A DNA stretch of 64,000 bases from Stenotrophomonas sp. ATCM1_4 (lineage in GTDB: Bacteria > Pseudomonadota > Gammaproteobacteria > Xanthomonadales > Xanthomonadaceae). The notes under the pieces are model-generated. The model was not told where the DNA came from and made no database searches. It saw only the letters and a program-made list of their open reading frames with translations. Numbering within the stretch: the stretch's first letter is position 1; each line of letters opens with the position of its first letter. Location of the stretch: NCBI RefSeq assembly GCF_004348115.1, contig NZ_QPFB01000001.1:409878-473877 (forward strand), given 5' to 3'. Made by a program: the position numbers and the translations under genes. Shown piece after piece: positions 1 to 7,479 of the stretch.

Positions 1-50
1 CATGAGGCCACCCGGTCAGGCGGGCCAACCGGATGGTAAAAAACTTTCGC

Positions 51-78
51 TTGCGTCGTTCATTGGCTGATGTATATC
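51..78 (+). promoter_or_regulatory. possible sigma-70 promoter for dgkA
   Basis: TTGCGT at 51-56 and TATATC at 73-78 are separated by 16 bases, in a locally AT-richer stretch ahead of dgkA. The match is moderate and the leader to the start codon would be about 110 bases. This is a pattern match only. Confidence 0.3.
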
Positions 79-191
79 GCGCAGGCATGGCGGCCTGGGC
101 GCCGATAGTTTCCTGACGAGTATCGGGTCTGACAAGGTCCTGACATCGAGATTCGCACACTGTGCCTTTGGGAGCGGGCAGGAGAAGTCGG

Positions 192-584
192 ATGAAAGCA
201 TCGGAGTCTGCGAAAGAAGGCAAGTTCGAGCACGGGAGATCTGGCGTCAAACGGATCATCCATACGGCTCTGTATTCGCGGGATGGCTTTGTCGCAGCCT
301 TTAGAAGCGAGGCGGCATTTCGTCAGCTTCTGGCTCTGCACGGTGCGTTGATACTCGGTGCATTTGTATTGGAGATCAATGCCTTCGAGCGTGCGATGCT
401 GCTTGCAGTGTGCTTCATAAGCCTGCTGGTGGAGCTTCTCAACTCCGCCATAGAAGCAGTTGTTGACCGCATTTCGCTGGAGATCCATCCACTCTCCAAG
501 CGTGCAAAGGACATGGGTAGCGCGGCGCAGGCCGTGGCGCTGACGATGGTTGCTACCGTGTGGGGGTTGGTTCTGTTGGCGTGA
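192..584 (+). CDS. dgkA: diacylglycerol kinase (prokaryotic DgkA family)
   Basis: A 130-residue integral inner-membrane kinase that phosphorylates diacylglycerol to phosphatidic acid, recycling lipid released by membrane-derived oligosaccharide or LPS modification. The signature ELLNSAIEAVVDR (Glu81, Asn84) and RAKDMGSAA (about 104-112) are the family's catalytic/metal-binding segments, and three hydrophobic helices are visible. I chose ATG 192 because AGGAG lies about eight bases upstream; an in-frame GTG at 162 lacks such a site. The length fits the family (about 120-130). It precedes, in the same direction, the cassette array. Confidence 0.95.
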   Translation: MKASESAKEGKFEHGRSGVKRIIHTALYSRDGFVAAFRSEAAFRQLLALHGALILGAFVLEINAFERAMLLAVCFISLLVELLNSAIEAVVDRISLEIHPLSKRAKDMGSAAQAVALTMVATVWGLVLLA

Positions 585-1034
585 AGGACCGGGGCTACTC
601 TGATGAATGCAAGTCCCGGTGAGGCGTTCTGCATGATGCTGACCGGCTTTTGGAATGGTCCGTAGGAGCGTTAGTAACATGCACCAACGTTGGGTGCTGA
701 CGTCTCCTGTTGGTGATTCTGGAAGCAAGCATCCGTGCTTTGAGACGATCCCGCAAAGGGGCGTGTCTGGATTTCTAGGTTAACGGTACTTTGAATCGCC
801 TTGGTTTGAAGCCGGCCATCATTCGGGACCATGTCCGCTCCTGGCGGCTGGGTGTCATGCGACCCATAGCAGCCATTGGTGCGGCCGCCGAGCCTACCGC
901 TGGGTCCGGTTGTACGCTGGGTTGTTAGCCGGACCCAGCGGCCCTAAGATCGAGCTGTATCAAGGGGAAAGCCCGCCATACGGTGCTTTGTGGATAAGTC
1001 GTATAACCGGACCCACGGGTCCGTCTATTAGGTA
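585..1034. other. non-coding stretch before the cassette array, with two inverted repeats
   Basis: No convincing gene. It contains the 13-base word GTCCGCTCCTGGC (833-845), repeated at 2273-2285 beyond the array, an inverted repeat with 13-base arms at 897-941, and a short stem at 1008-1023 just before the first cassette. No integrase reading frame and no clear attI site can be recognised here. Confidence 0.6.
897..941. repeat. 13-bp perfect inverted repeat, 19-base loop
   Basis: Arms CCGCTGGGTCCGG (897-909) and CCGGACCCAGCGG (929-941). The GGACCC core recurs in the smaller stem at 1008-1023. No T-run follows, so a terminator role is doubtful. It could be a degenerate attC-type or other folded recombination site; function unknown. 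Confidence 0.6.
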
Positions 1035-1035
1035 G

Positions 1036-1502
1036 TTATGCCCCATCCCTCAGACCGCCTCAAGCTGCTGATTCAATCAAACGCCGAGGAGGTCGCGCAG
1101 TTGCATGCGCGCGTGCACGAGACATTCGCGCAGCGGGATCGAAGTCCTGACAAACGCCAAGAGTGGGAGCGCGCCTGCGAGATCTTCCACTCTAGATACA
1201 ACGAACTAGCATTTCCCGGCGGCTTTGAGGAGGCGCTGGACCGCATCGTGGCTGGTGACGCCGAGTCTATGGAGGCTGCTATCTGCTTCCTTGAGCTTCG
1301 TCCCTATTTCTTCCGGTCTGGCTACATGTTTGAGTCAATACTCCGCAGGGCCAAGCGTGCGCCACTCTCCCAAGAGCAGGTCGCTAGGCTGCAGCACGTC
1401 ATTCAAGCCTTGGCTGCATGGCGCTCAAAAAGGGCCACCGCAAATGGGGCATAACAATTCATTCAAGCCGAAGCCGCTTCGCGGCTCGGCTTAATTCAGG
1501 CG
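1036..1502 (+). mobile_element. integron gene cassette 1
   Basis: Limits are set by the G/TT exchange points of the flanking R' boxes: GTTATGC at 1035-1041 and GATAGGT at 1502-1508. The cassette's own R'' box GCATAAC (1449-1455) is exactly complementary to GTTATGC at its left end. That is the relation expected when a circular cassette is inserted by an IntI recombinase, whose attC is split between the two ends. It carries one gene. No integrase gene is in the window. Confidence 0.8.
1038..1454 (+). CDS. cassette-encoded hypothetical protein
   Basis: A 138-residue, mostly charged and probably soluble protein of unknown function. It has no signal peptide or membrane segment, and the content suggests mainly helices. 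The ATG start lies inside the R' box GTTATGC, and the TAA stop lies inside the R'' box of its attC, so the gene fills its cassette almost completely. A weak AGG-type ribosome site (around 1030-1033) would come from whatever lies upstream of the cassette. I do not recognise the family. Confidence 0.75.
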   Translation: MPHPSDRLKLLIQSNAEEVAQLHARVHETFAQRDRSPDKRQEWERACEIFHSRYNELAFPGGFEEALDRIVAGDAESMEAAICFLELRPYFFRSGYMFESILRRAKRAPLSQEQVARLQHVIQALAAWRSKRATANGA

Positions 1503-1508
1503 ATAGGT
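1449..1508 (+). repeat. attC site 1 (59-be)
   Basis: R'' GCATAAC (1449-1455), a conserved inner arm TTCATTCAAGCCG, a short loop around CTTCG, the pairing arm CGGCTTAATTCAGGC, and R' GATAGGT (1502-1508). It is 60 bases long and folds into a near-complete hairpin with an unpaired A on one arm, as attC bottom strands do. The R' box differs from the expected GTTAGGT by one base (T to A at 1503). Confidence 0.85.
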
Positions 1509-1893
1509 GCTGATATGGAAATGCGTGCCGCGGTCGGGATGCCTACACCTTTGCTCTTCACTCTATCTGGAGCCTGGCTTATCTCGCTGGCGAGCTTGAT
1601 CGCCCTGGACTTCCGCACTCCCCTCAAAGGCCCGCTCCTCATTCTTATGGGCCTATCCTCCGTTGTCATGCTTGTTGTTGTTCCAGCCGCAGGCTATGCC
1701 CTGATCACCAACAAAGCGCTACGGACCGCAGCACAATGCATCAGCTTTTGGCTCTGCCTGCTATGCCTGACTCTTCTTTTAGCTTCTCTTGTCGCCGGCC
1801 ACCTTGCCTGGAGCAGTTGATGGAATTTCCCGGGTCAACACCTAACAGTTCATTCAAGCCGACGCAGCTTCGCGGGTCGGCTTAATTCCGGAG
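1503..1893 (+). mobile_element. integron gene cassette 2
   Basis: Runs from the R' box at 1502-1508 to the one at 1893-1899. Its R'' box ACCTAAC (1840-1846) is the complement of GTTAGGT, which matches the left-end box GATAGGT in six of seven positions, so that box has probably mutated after insertion. It carries one membrane-protein gene. Confidence 0.8.
1515..1820 (+). CDS. cassette-encoded small membrane protein
   Basis: A 101-residue protein with three clear hydrophobic segments (about residues 11-31, 38-62 and 72-97), so an inner-membrane protein with short loops. The family is not recognised. ATG 1515 is preceded by AGGT at 1505-1508, which is part of the cassette's own R' box and can act as a weak ribosome site. 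Small membrane proteins are common in chromosomal integron cassettes, but this gives no specific function. Confidence 0.7.
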   Translation: MEMRAAVGMPTPLLFTLSGAWLISLASLIALDFRTPLKGPLLILMGLSSVVMLVVVPAAGYALITNKALRTAAQCISFWLCLLCLTLLLASLVAGHLAWSS

Positions 1894-1899
1894 TTAGGC
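1840..1899 (+). repeat. attC site 2 (59-be)
   Basis: R'' ACCTAAC (1840-1846), the inner arm TTCATTCAAGCCG shared with sites 1 and 3, a loop region, the arm TCGGCTTAATTCCGG, and a perfect R' box GTTAGGC (1893-1899). Total 60 bases. This is the best preserved of the three right-hand boxes. Confidence 0.88.
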
Positions 1900-2262
1900 T
1901 TTAGAGAACGCACATGGCAGGCCAAGTCACGCAGCTACGCGAACTGATCGAAACCCGCCTTCTAGAGGCACCAAGTGTGTCTCTTGTTGATGTCCTTGCA
2001 GCTTTCGATCACCAAATCCATTGCCTGCCCACCACGTGGCGCTGGAATCAAGCGATCGCGGAGGTAGCAGAGCCTTTGGTCTTGTCCGCTGACAGGACCC
2101 ATGTGGAGCTCTCTACCGGGCCCAAGCTTGCCAAACTATCGGACTCAGACGTTTCCCGTGTTGTTGCACTGTACCTGAGGGCTATTCGGCATAAACAGCC
2201 AGGGTACGAGGCCTAACAGTTCATTCAAGCCGGCGCCGCTCCGCGGCGCGGTTTAACTCGAG
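1894..2262 (+). mobile_element. integron gene cassette 3 (right end degraded)
   Basis: The left end is the perfect R' box GTTAGGC (1893-1899), and its R'' GCCTAAC (2211-2217) is exactly complementary. The right boundary is approximate, since the last R' box has decayed to about ATTGCGA (2264-2270). It carries one gene and is the last recognisable cassette. Confidence 0.7.
1914..2216 (+). CDS. cassette-encoded hypothetical protein
   Basis: A 100-residue soluble-looking protein with no signal peptide, no membrane segment and no motif I recognise. The stop codon TAA lies within the R'' box of its attC, as for cassette 1. The ribosome site is weak (AGAGA about ten bases before ATG). The gene stands alone in its cassette, in the same orientation as the other two. 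Confidence 0.7.
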   Translation: MAGQVTQLRELIETRLLEAPSVSLVDVLAAFDHQIHCLPTTWRWNQAIAEVAEPLVLSADRTHVELSTGPKLAKLSDSDVSRVVALYLRAIRHKQPGYEA

Positions 2263-2270
2263 CATTGCGA
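2211..2270 (+). repeat. attC site 3, degenerate right half
   Basis: A perfect R'' GCCTAAC (2211-2217) and inner arm TTCATTCAAGCCG are followed by a GC-rich stem around 2230-2250 and the arm TTTAACTCGAGC, but the terminal R' box is only ATTGCGA. A second GTTAGGC sits at 2303-2309, so an alternative 99-base site is possible. Either way this marks the end of the array. Confidence 0.65.
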
Positions 2271-2868
2271 ACGTCCGCTCCTGGCCGGTCGTTGCCGGTC
2301 AGGTTAGGCACAGCACGGTGGTTGGCTTCGATGATGGTCCGGGTGCAGATTCTTTCGGCAACAGGGTTTCGAGCTACACGAAAGTCTGCGCATTCTCCTA
2401 GGTTGGGTCGCCCGAGTTGGTGCGGACACGTAGAAGGAGCTACCAGGGTGACGCGCAAGTCAAAGAGGCGCGCAAATCGGCGCTGCGCGTTGCATTGATC
2501 GGCTAACTGAATCTAGGGAATGGGGGTTGCTTATGATCAGTTCAGCGAAAATTATGCGTTGCGGATTGCAATCCTTGTCACGAGATCGATTGGGGGCATG
2601 TGCGGGGGCATTAAGGTTGTTCTAATTTTTGAAAATTGATGTTAATCAGATAGATGTAGAACTTATTCGAATCCCTCCGGGGCGCCAGATTCACTTCCGG
2701 AAACCTCCCGGAATGCCCAGGAACCCGGGAGCGATCCGGGGTTTCTGCTTTTCCGCGCCGTGCCGGTGCAGCCGGTCCGGCCGATGCAGGCCAGCGATGG
2801 GCAGGGCAGGCGCGCCCGATGGCGTGCAATGCCGCTGTCATCATCGGCCGCGATGATGCGCCGCCTCT
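2271..2868. other. intergenic region between cassette array and sigma factor
   Basis: No gene can be supported: two 77-codon frames on opposite strands overlap each other and look like chance. Visible items are the repeated word GTCCGCTCCTGGC (2273-2285), a lone GTTAGGC (2303-2309), a 12-base palindrome GGATTGCAATCC (2563-2574), an AT-rich tract at 2610-2665 likely to hold the sigma-factor promoter, a tRNA-end-like sequence, and a terminator-like stem near 2722-2745. Confidence 0.5.
2666..2686 (+). other. tRNA 3'-end-like remnant, possible old attachment site
   Basis: TTCGAAT followed by CCCTC and ending GGCGCCA looks like a T-loop, T-stem and acceptor/CCA end. The bases upstream do not pair with it and no other tRNA arm is present, so it is not a tRNA gene. 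A stem with a T-rich tail follows about 40 bases later, as after a real tRNA gene. It may be a relic att site left by an integrated element. Confidence 0.3.
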
Positions 2869-2886
2869 GTGCCTCGGTGGGCGGTC

Positions 2887-3402
2887 GTGAGCAGCGTACG
2901 GATCTGGGAGAAGAGCTATGCGCTGCGCCGCAGGCTGCTGCGTGGCTTCTTCCTCCGCCGGGGCTCGCACGCCGCCGATGCCGAGGACCTGGCCCAGGAG
3001 GTCTACCTGCGGCTGCTGCGCAGCACCGGCGACAACGCCGAGGCCATCGCCAACCCCGAAGCCTACCTGTACACCGTCGCGGCCAACCTGGCGCGCGAGC
3101 AGGCGCGTTCGCGCAGCCTGCAGCCGGCCCTGGAGGACGTGGACCTGTTGGCCGAGGTACTGAAGAGCGAAGAGGACCTGGAAGGCGACTTCGAGCGTAT
3201 GCAGCGCTGGAGCGACGTACGCAGCACCATCGCGCAGTTGCCCGAGGTCACCCGCCAGGTCATGGAGCTGCATTACCGCGAAGGCCTGGAATGTAGCCGG
3301 ATCGGCACCGAGCTGGGCGTGTCCGTGCACATGGTGCGCAAACACATCGGCAAGGGCCTGGAGGCCTGCAGGAAAGCCTTGTGCATCACGGAGGAAGCAT
3401 GA
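2887..3402 (+). CDS. ECF sigma factor, FecI-like
   Basis: An extracytoplasmic-function sigma factor (about 171 residues) that directs RNA polymerase to the receptor locus downstream. Region 2 is visible early (DAEDLAQEVYLRLL) and region 4 near the end (PEVTRQVMELHYREGLECSRIGTELGVS with the helix-turn-helix). GTG 2887 follows GGTGG by a few bases; GTG 2869 would add six residues, and there is no in-frame ATG. Its stop overlaps the start of the next gene by four bases, so the sigma factor and its FecR partner are translationally coupled. Confidence 0.9.
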   Translation: MSSVRIWEKSYALRRRLLRGFFLRRGSHAADAEDLAQEVYLRLLRSTGDNAEAIANPEAYLYTVAANLAREQARSRSLQPALEDVDLLAEVLKSEEDLEGDFERMQRWSDVRSTIAQLPEVTRQVMELHYREGLECSRIGTELGVSVHMVRKHIGKGLEACRKALCITEEA

Positions 3403-4406
3403 GCCAGGCGTCATCGCGGGCCGATGCCGAAGATCCCGGCCAGCAGGCGCTGGACTGGTTCCTGCGCCATCGCCAGGGGGAGCTGGATGCCGCCCAGGAA
3501 GCCGCCTTCCTGGCCTGGCTGCAGCATTCGCCCGAACACGTGCGCGCCTACCTGCGCGCGCTGAACCTGCACCGCCAGGTGGGCGCGGCGATGGCGCCGA
3601 CACCGGCACGTGCGGGAACTGGCCGCGCGCAGGGCAATGTCGTGCCCTTCTTCACCGTCGCGCCGCGGCATCGCCAGCCGCAGCGCGCACCGTGGCGTTG
3701 GCGCGCGCTGGCCGTCGCGGCCTGCCTGCTGCTGGCAGTGGGCGGGCTGGCCCCGCACCTCTGGCCGCAGCCGACGCGCTTCAGTGCCGGGCACGGCCAG
3801 TTGCGCGACATCGTGCTGGCCGATGGCAGCAAGCTGCGGCTCAACGCGGACAGCACCGTGCAGGTGCGCATGGGTTGGTTCGGGCGGCAGGTCGAACTGC
3901 TGCACGGCGAAGCCAGTTTCGATGTCGCCGCCGACCGCCGGCCGTTCGAGGTGAACGTGGCGGGGCTGCGCATCCGCGACATCGGCACGGTGTTCGACGT
4001 GGCGCGCCGCCTGCAGGGCACCCGTGTCGGCGTGGTGTCGGGTGAAGTGGAGATATGGAGCGGGCGCGGGGACACACGGCGGCTGGCGCAGCTGGATGCC
4101 GGGCGCGTGGTGCTGATCGAGCACGCCAGCCAGGCGGTGCAGCCGCTCGACATGCCGGCGTCGATGCTGCTGGATTGGCAGCAGCGCAAGGTCTCCTTCC
4201 TGGACGAGCGCCTGGACGAGGTGGCCGCCGCCTTCAACCGGCACAACCAGGTGCAGGTGCAGGTCATCGACGCGCGCGCCGCGGCGATGCGCCTGTCCGG
4301 CAGCCTGGAAGCCCACCGCATCGATGCGCTGCAGGCGTTCCTGGCGCGTGACCCGCGCTTCGTGGTCGAACGTGACGGTGACACGGTGCGCGTATCCAGC
4401 CGCTGA
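3399..4406 (+). CDS. FecR-family sigma-factor regulator
   Basis: A 335-residue single-pass inner-membrane regulator. The N-terminal cytoplasmic DUF4880-type segment (ALDWFLRHRQGELDAAQEAAFLAWL) binds the sigma factor. A membrane helix lies at about 104-122, and the periplasmic FecR domain follows (SKLRLNADSTV, HGEASFDVA). In this family the periplasmic part receives the signal from the TonB-receptor signalling domain. ATG 3399 has GGAGGA seven bases upstream and overlaps the sigma-factor stop (ATGA). Confidence 0.93.
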   Translation: MSQASSRADAEDPGQQALDWFLRHRQGELDAAQEAAFLAWLQHSPEHVRAYLRALNLHRQVGAAMAPTPARAGTGRAQGNVVPFFTVAPRHRQPQRAPWRWRALAVAACLLLAVGGLAPHLWPQPTRFSAGHGQLRDIVLADGSKLRLNADSTVQVRMGWFGRQVELLHGEASFDVAADRRPFEVNVAGLRIRDIGTVFDVARRLQGTRVGVVSGEVEIWSGRGDTRRLAQLDAGRVVLIEHASQAVQPLDMPASMLLDWQQRKVSFLDERLDEVAAAFNRHNQVQVQVIDARAAAMRLSGSLEAHRIDALQAFLARDPRFVVERDGDTVRVSSR

Positions 4407-4534
4407 GCGATGGCTGTCAAAAAAATTTCATCGAATCCGCGTTCTCCATTCCCGCGCTTTCCCGCTCATTCCTGGAATAGGCCGTCTTCGCTTTCGACGG
4501 CGGCGCAACTGCCTACCTCCTCCCAGGAATCGTG

Positions 4535-7468
4535 ATGCGCAACAAGCTCTACCTCTCGGTTGTCCTCGCACTCTCCCCCTGCTTTGCCGGCCATGCCGCC
4601 GCGCCCGCTGCACAGGGGCTGGAGGCGCGCCTGGCCGCACCGATCGCGGCACAGCCACTGAACCGCGCGCTGGAGCAGCTCTCGCGCAGCTCCGGGGTGC
4701 AGTTCCTGTACGCGGCCGCCGGCACGCCACGCATGGCCGGTGCGGTGGCACCGGGCGCGACGGTCAGGCAGGCGCTGGACACGCTGCTGCAGGGCACCGG
4801 ACTGGGCTACACGGTGATGGAAGGCAACGTCATCGCCATCGACCCGGCACCGGCACCGCGCGCGCCGGCCGCGCCGCCGCCCAGGCCGCGCGAGAGCGTC
4901 CCGGCCGCCGCCGCGACGCTGGGCACGGTCAAGGTGATCGCCGCCCACGAGGTCATCGACCAGAAGAAGCACTCACCGGTGATCAAGGACTCGGTGATCT
5001 ACGACGAGATGGACAGCTACGGCGACGAGACGCTCGCCGAAAGCCTGATGGCGGCGCCGGGGCTGAGTGCGGTGGAGGACGCCGGCGAGCCGCGCTACGT
5101 CACCGTGCGCGGCGTGCAGGCCAACCTCAACTACACCACCATCGACGGCATCGCCATTGCCAGCGTCGGCGGCAGCGGCTCGGGCGAGCGCATGAACAAC
5201 CTGCAGCTGATCCCCAGCGACATCGGCACCCGCACCGACATCTACAAGAGCTTCAGCGCCGAGCAGGCGCCGGACGCGATTGGCGGCGTCATCGACATCA
5301 TCAGCCGCAGTGCGTTCGATCGCTCCGGCAAGTATGTGTTCGCCGACGTTGCCGGCATCTACTCCACCGCCCAGACCAATGTCGACCGCAGTGCCGGCGG
5401 TGACCACAAGACGCTCGGCCACTTCGGCAAGAGCGCCAAGCTGGTGTTCTCCGACCAGTTCGGCGCCGATGACCAGTTCGGCATCGTCGCGGTGGCACGC
5501 TACGAGCAGCGCTCGCGCAACAGCACCAAGCGCTGGGTGGAGTCGAACTACTACTTCAACGACGCGGGCAAGTACCTGACCGACGGCAGCACCGACCCGA
5601 CCGAACTCAAGGGCTGGAACGGGCTGCGCGCGCCCGGCAACTTCAGCACCGGCACCTACACCAACTTCATCACCAACTTCGGTGGCTCGGCCAAGCTGGA
5701 GTGGAAGCCCTCGCAGGACCCGTTCTACGGCTCGTTGCTGCTGTACTCGTACCGGTTCTACGAGAACTCGACGATGAACAAGACCGACCTGTACTCCAAC
5801 GCCAAGTTCCCGATCCGGGACCAGACCGCCGAGGGCGGCACCACGCAGATCAACAGCATCTACATCAAGAACCGGCACGACCGCTGGGACCGCAGCAACC
5901 GTGGTGCGATCGCCAACTTCAGCTGGGACCTGGGCCAGGACACCCGGCTGACCCTGCGCGGCGGCCACACCGAGGAAACCTTCAACAACACCCAGACCTA
6001 CTGGGGCGTGCGTGCCTATCCCAGCAACCTGTTCGTGGACTATGCCAACGACAAGCATGGCTTCCCCAATGCAGTGGGCGTGTCCGACCCCAGCCTGCTG
6101 ACCAGCTCGGCGCTCAAGCTCAACCCGGCACAGGCGTACATCTCGCCGCGCGATGCCAAGGAGACGATCGACAACCTGCGCGTCGACTTCACCCACAACA
6201 TCGGTGCCGATGCGCGTGGCTTCGGGCTGGCCGCCGGCGCCGAGTACCGGCACCTGAACATCTGGCAGGACATCGACTTCGATTACTACAAGACCGGCGC
6301 CACGCTCAACGACTACCTGTACCCGGGCGCGACGCTGCTGGGCACGGTGCCGGGCTTCCCGTTGATCGACAACCCCAAGTGGACCGAGGAACTGCTGCCG
6401 ACGCTGGGCAACAACGACGCGGCCTACCCGAACGCCGATTTCACCAGTGACTACAAGTACGTGGAGGACATCGCCAATGCCTATGTCTCGGCGCATTACG
6501 CCTGGGACCGGCTGCTGCTGATCGGCGGCCTGCGCTACGACGACACCTTGTTCGACGCCTACAGCCCGTACAGCGCCAACGGCGGCACCACGTACACCGC
6601 GGATTTCCGCAGGAGCAGCGGCGGCTACAGCAACCTGCTGCCGTCGCTCAACGCCACCTTCAGCCTGGGCGAGGACCAGCGGCTGCGATTCTCGGCCAGC
6701 CAGACGCTGGGCCGGCCGACGCCGAGCAACATCGCCCAGGCCACCAGCAGCAGCTGCAGCGACGACCAGGACGGGCGTGGCTTCTGCACCATCAAGCAGG
6801 GCAATGCCGGCCTGGACCCACGCCGGGCCACCAACATCGACCTGGCCTGGGACATGTACTTCAACGGCAACAACGGCATCGTCTCGGTGGCGTTGTTCGA
6901 CAAGGTGATCAAGGACGACATCTACACCCTGACCACCTTCCAGGACATCGGTGACACCACCTACCGGGTGACCCAGCCGATGAACACCGACGAATCGAAG
7001 CTGCGCGGCGTGGAGTTCGCCGTGGCCAACCGCAACCTGCGCTGGGGCCGCCAGCGCTTGGACATGTTCTTCAATGCCACCCGCCTGGACGGGCAGACCG
7101 ACTACAAGATCAGCGACGGCACCGAACGCCGCCTGGACCGCCTGCTGTACCAGCCGGACTGGTCGCTCAATGGTTCGGTGATCTGGCGCATGCCCTGGCA
7201 GAAGGCGCAGCTGCGCGTCTCCGGCACCTACCGCACGCGCATGCTGGTGGACTTCGGTGACACGCAGTGGCTGGACTCGTACTACGACCCGTACATGACC
7301 TTCAACCTGGCCTTCAGCCACAAGGTCAGCAAGCACTTCACGCTCAAGTACGAAGCCAAGAACCTGTTCAACACGCAGCCGACCTACAGCACTGGGCCGG
7401 ACGGGCGCTTCCGTACCGAGATCGACGACTACGGCCGCTTCTACTACTTCCACATCATCTACAACTGA
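4535..7468 (+). CDS. TonB-dependent receptor with STN signalling domain
   Basis: A 977-residue outer-membrane receptor for active uptake driven by TonB. It has a signal peptide ending near residue 22, then an STN (secretin/TonB short N-terminal) domain at about 30-100 of the kind that contacts FecR, a proline/alanine linker, a plug domain (about 130-260) and a long beta-barrel ending in aromatic residues (YYFHIIYN). It lies 128 bases after fecR, so a sigma-dependent promoter in that gap is likely. The substrate is unknown; the PhoD phosphatase next door suggests an organophosphate or its product rather than iron alone. A GTG one codon earlier is a less likely start. Confidence 0.92.
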   Translation: MRNKLYLSVVLALSPCFAGHAAAPAAQGLEARLAAPIAAQPLNRALEQLSRSSGVQFLYAAAGTPRMAGAVAPGATVRQALDTLLQGTGLGYTVMEGNVIAIDPAPAPRAPAAPPPRPRESVPAAAATLGTVKVIAAHEVIDQKKHSPVIKDSVIYDEMDSYGDETLAESLMAAPGLSAVEDAGEPRYVTVRGVQANLNYTTIDGIAIASVGGSGSGERMNNLQLIPSDIGTRTDIYKSFSAEQAPDAIGGVIDIISRSAFDRSGKYVFADVAGIYSTAQTNVDRSAGGDHKTLGHFGKSAKLVFSDQFGADDQFGIVAVARYEQRSRNSTKRWVESNYYFNDAGKYLTDGSTDPTELKGWNGLRAPGNFSTGTYTNFITNFGGSAKLEWKPSQDPFYGSLLLYSYRFYENSTMNKTDLYSNAKFPIRDQTAEGGTTQINSIYIKNRHDRWDRSNRGAIANFSWDLGQDTRLTLRGGHTEETFNNTQTYWGVRAYPSNLFVDYANDKHGFPNAVGVSDPSLLTSSALKLNPAQAYISPRDAKETIDNLRVDFTHNIGADARGFGLAAGAEYRHLNIWQDIDFDYYKTGATLNDYLYPGATLLGTVPGFPLIDNPKWTEELLPTLGNNDAAYPNADFTSDYKYVEDIANAYVSAHYAWDRLLLIGGLRYDDTLFDAYSPYSANGGTTYTADFRRSSGGYSNLLPSLNATFSLGEDQRLRFSASQTLGRPTPSNIAQATSSSCSDDQDGRGFCTIKQGNAGLDPRRATNIDLAWDMYFNGNNGIVSVALFDKVIKDDIYTLTTFQDIGDTTYRVTQPMNTDESKLRGVEFAVANRNLRWGRQRLDMFFNATRLDGQTDYKISDGTERRLDRLLYQPDWSLNGSVIWRMPWQKAQLRVSGTYRTRMLVDFGDTQWLDSYYDPYMTFNLAFSHKVSKHFTLKYEAKNLFNTQPTYSTGPDGRFRTEIDDYGRFYYFHIIYN

Positions 7469-7479
7469 GCAGGTGCGCC

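Noticed and set aside
60..728. Long minus-strand open frame across dgkA
   Set aside because: It overlaps dgkA antisense, has low-complexity composition, no ribosome site and no recognisable domain.
2225..2498. Two opposite 77-codon frames after the last cassette
   Set aside because: They overlap each other, show no family motif and no good ribosome site; at high GC such frames arise by chance.
2666..2686. A complete tRNA gene
   Set aside because: Only a T-loop/acceptor-like end is present; the 5' T-stem side does not pair and no anticodon arm is found.
4973..7453. 826-codon minus-strand frame across the TonB receptor
   Set aside because: It mirrors the real receptor codon for codon, and its product is His/Val/Ala-rich with no domain, typical of GC-rich antisense frames.
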